Positions 5,555 through 5,991 of a stretch of 5,991 nt of DNA are shown piece after piece (within the stretch, counting starts at the first letter, position 1; each line of letters opens with the position of its first letter). The DNA is from an uncultured Prevotellaceae bacterium (GTDB lineage: Bacteria; Bacteroidota; Bacteroidia; Bacteroidales; Muribaculaceae). The stretch spans positions 1 to 5,991 of the forward strand of contig CALZFJ010000135.1 in NCBI GenBank assembly GCA_945645715.1, written 5' to 3'. A program made the position numbers and the translations under genes. The notes under the pieces were generated by a model that was given only the letters and a program-made list of their open reading frames with translations, made no database searches and had not been told where the DNA came from.

Positions 5555-5991
5555 ATGGCAACTACACTTCGACTTTATAGCTTCAACTACACCGAAGCAC
5601 GCACTTATCTTGCAGCTGCGCTCTTTGTGGCAGGAAACATTGTGCTACCACAGATCTTTCACCTCGTCCCGAATGGTGGAATGACGTGGCTACCCATCTA
5701 CTTCTTCACCCTTGTGGGAGCCTATAAATACGGCTGGAAAGTGGGTCTGCTCACTGCGGTGCTGTCGCCCGTGGTCAATTCGCTGCTGTTTGGCATGCCA
5801 GCCCCGGCAGTAGTGCCGGCAATCATGCTGAAGTCGTCGCTGCTGGCAATTGCGGCCGGCTATGCGGCATGGCGATGGCAGAAAGCCACTCTGCTGCTCT
5901 TTGCCGCCGTGGTGCTGAGCTATCAGGCAGTAGGTACACTTGGCGAGTGGCTTCTCACCGGCAGCTTGCAGGTGGCACTGCAAGACTTCCG
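5555..5991 (+). CDS. ECF transporter S-component-like membrane protein (partial, runs off the window)
   Basis: An open frame begins at ATG 5555 (MATTLRLYSFNYTEARTYLA) and reads without a stop for 145 codons to the end of the window. The product is strongly hydrophobic, with several predicted membrane segments: about 16-33, 44-58, 61-80, 85-104 and 108-127. It resembles small Bacteroidales membrane proteins annotated as ECF transporter S component, which bind a vitamin or other micronutrient for an energy-coupling-factor importer. Supporting stretches are NIVLPQIFHLVPNGGMTWLP, YFFTLVGAYKYGWKVGLLTA and SPVVNSLLFGMPAPAVVPA. A further 30-50 residues probably lie outside the window. The gene follows the DUF1893 stop by 2 bases, so it is almost certainly translated from the same transcript. 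Unlike the three upstream segments it shows no sign of damage. The substrate cannot be deduced. Confidence 0.8.
   Translation, partial: MATTLRLYSFNYTEARTYLAAALFVAGNIVLPQIFHLVPNGGMTWLPIYFFTLVGAYKYGWKVGLLTAVLSPVVNSLLFGMPAPAVVPAIMLKSSLLAIAAGYAAWRWQKATLLLFAAVVLSYQAVGTLGEWLLTGSLQVALQDF

Noticed and set aside
5690..5983. 97-aa open frame on the - strand at the window end
   Set aside because: It is antisense to the ECF-S-like membrane protein frame, which is open, hydrophobic and directly follows the DUF1893 stop.

Overview
The window looks like a chromosomal piece of a Bacteroidales bacterium, most likely Prevotella-like. This is an inference from several things: A-rich leaders without Shine-Dalgarno sequences before the start codons, a secreted alpha-L-arabinofuranosidase next to a serine-type sulfatase, a TAnnTTTG-like promoter element, and moderate GC with Bacteroidales-style proteins. 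All recognisable genes are on the + strand. No rRNA, tRNA, CRISPR array or insertion sequence was seen.

Region 1 (1-3860) is a two-gene carbohydrate-degradation unit. A perfect 10-bp hairpin at 4-30 precedes a GH51-type glycosidase (93-2144). A secreted serine-type sulfatase follows 19 bases later (2164-3693), and a strong intrinsic terminator (3805-3860) closes the unit. Both proteins carry signal peptides, so they probably act together in the periplasm or at the cell surface on a glycan that carries L-arabinofuranose (or a related sugar) and sulfate. The GH51 keeps its two catalytic glutamates, but the residues around them are unusual.

Region 2 (3861-4141) is non-coding. It holds a G-rich tract and a weak Bacteroidetes-type promoter.

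Region 3 (4142-5991) is the odd part. It reads as three broken genes in a row followed by an intact one. First comes the N-terminal membrane half of a NapH/polyferredoxin-like 4Fe-4S protein, cut exactly at its second cysteine motif. Then comes the middle of an aldo/keto reductase, lacking both the catalytic Asp/Tyr end and the C-terminal end. This is joined in frame to the C-terminal two-thirds of a DUF1893 (TM1506-like) protein. An ECF-type S-component-like membrane protein starts 2 bases after the DUF1893 stop and runs off the window. The simplest reading is an operon in the order 4Fe-4S protein, aldo/keto reductase, DUF1893, ECF-S that has lost two internal segments. Genuine deletions and a mis-assembly cannot be told apart from the sequence alone.
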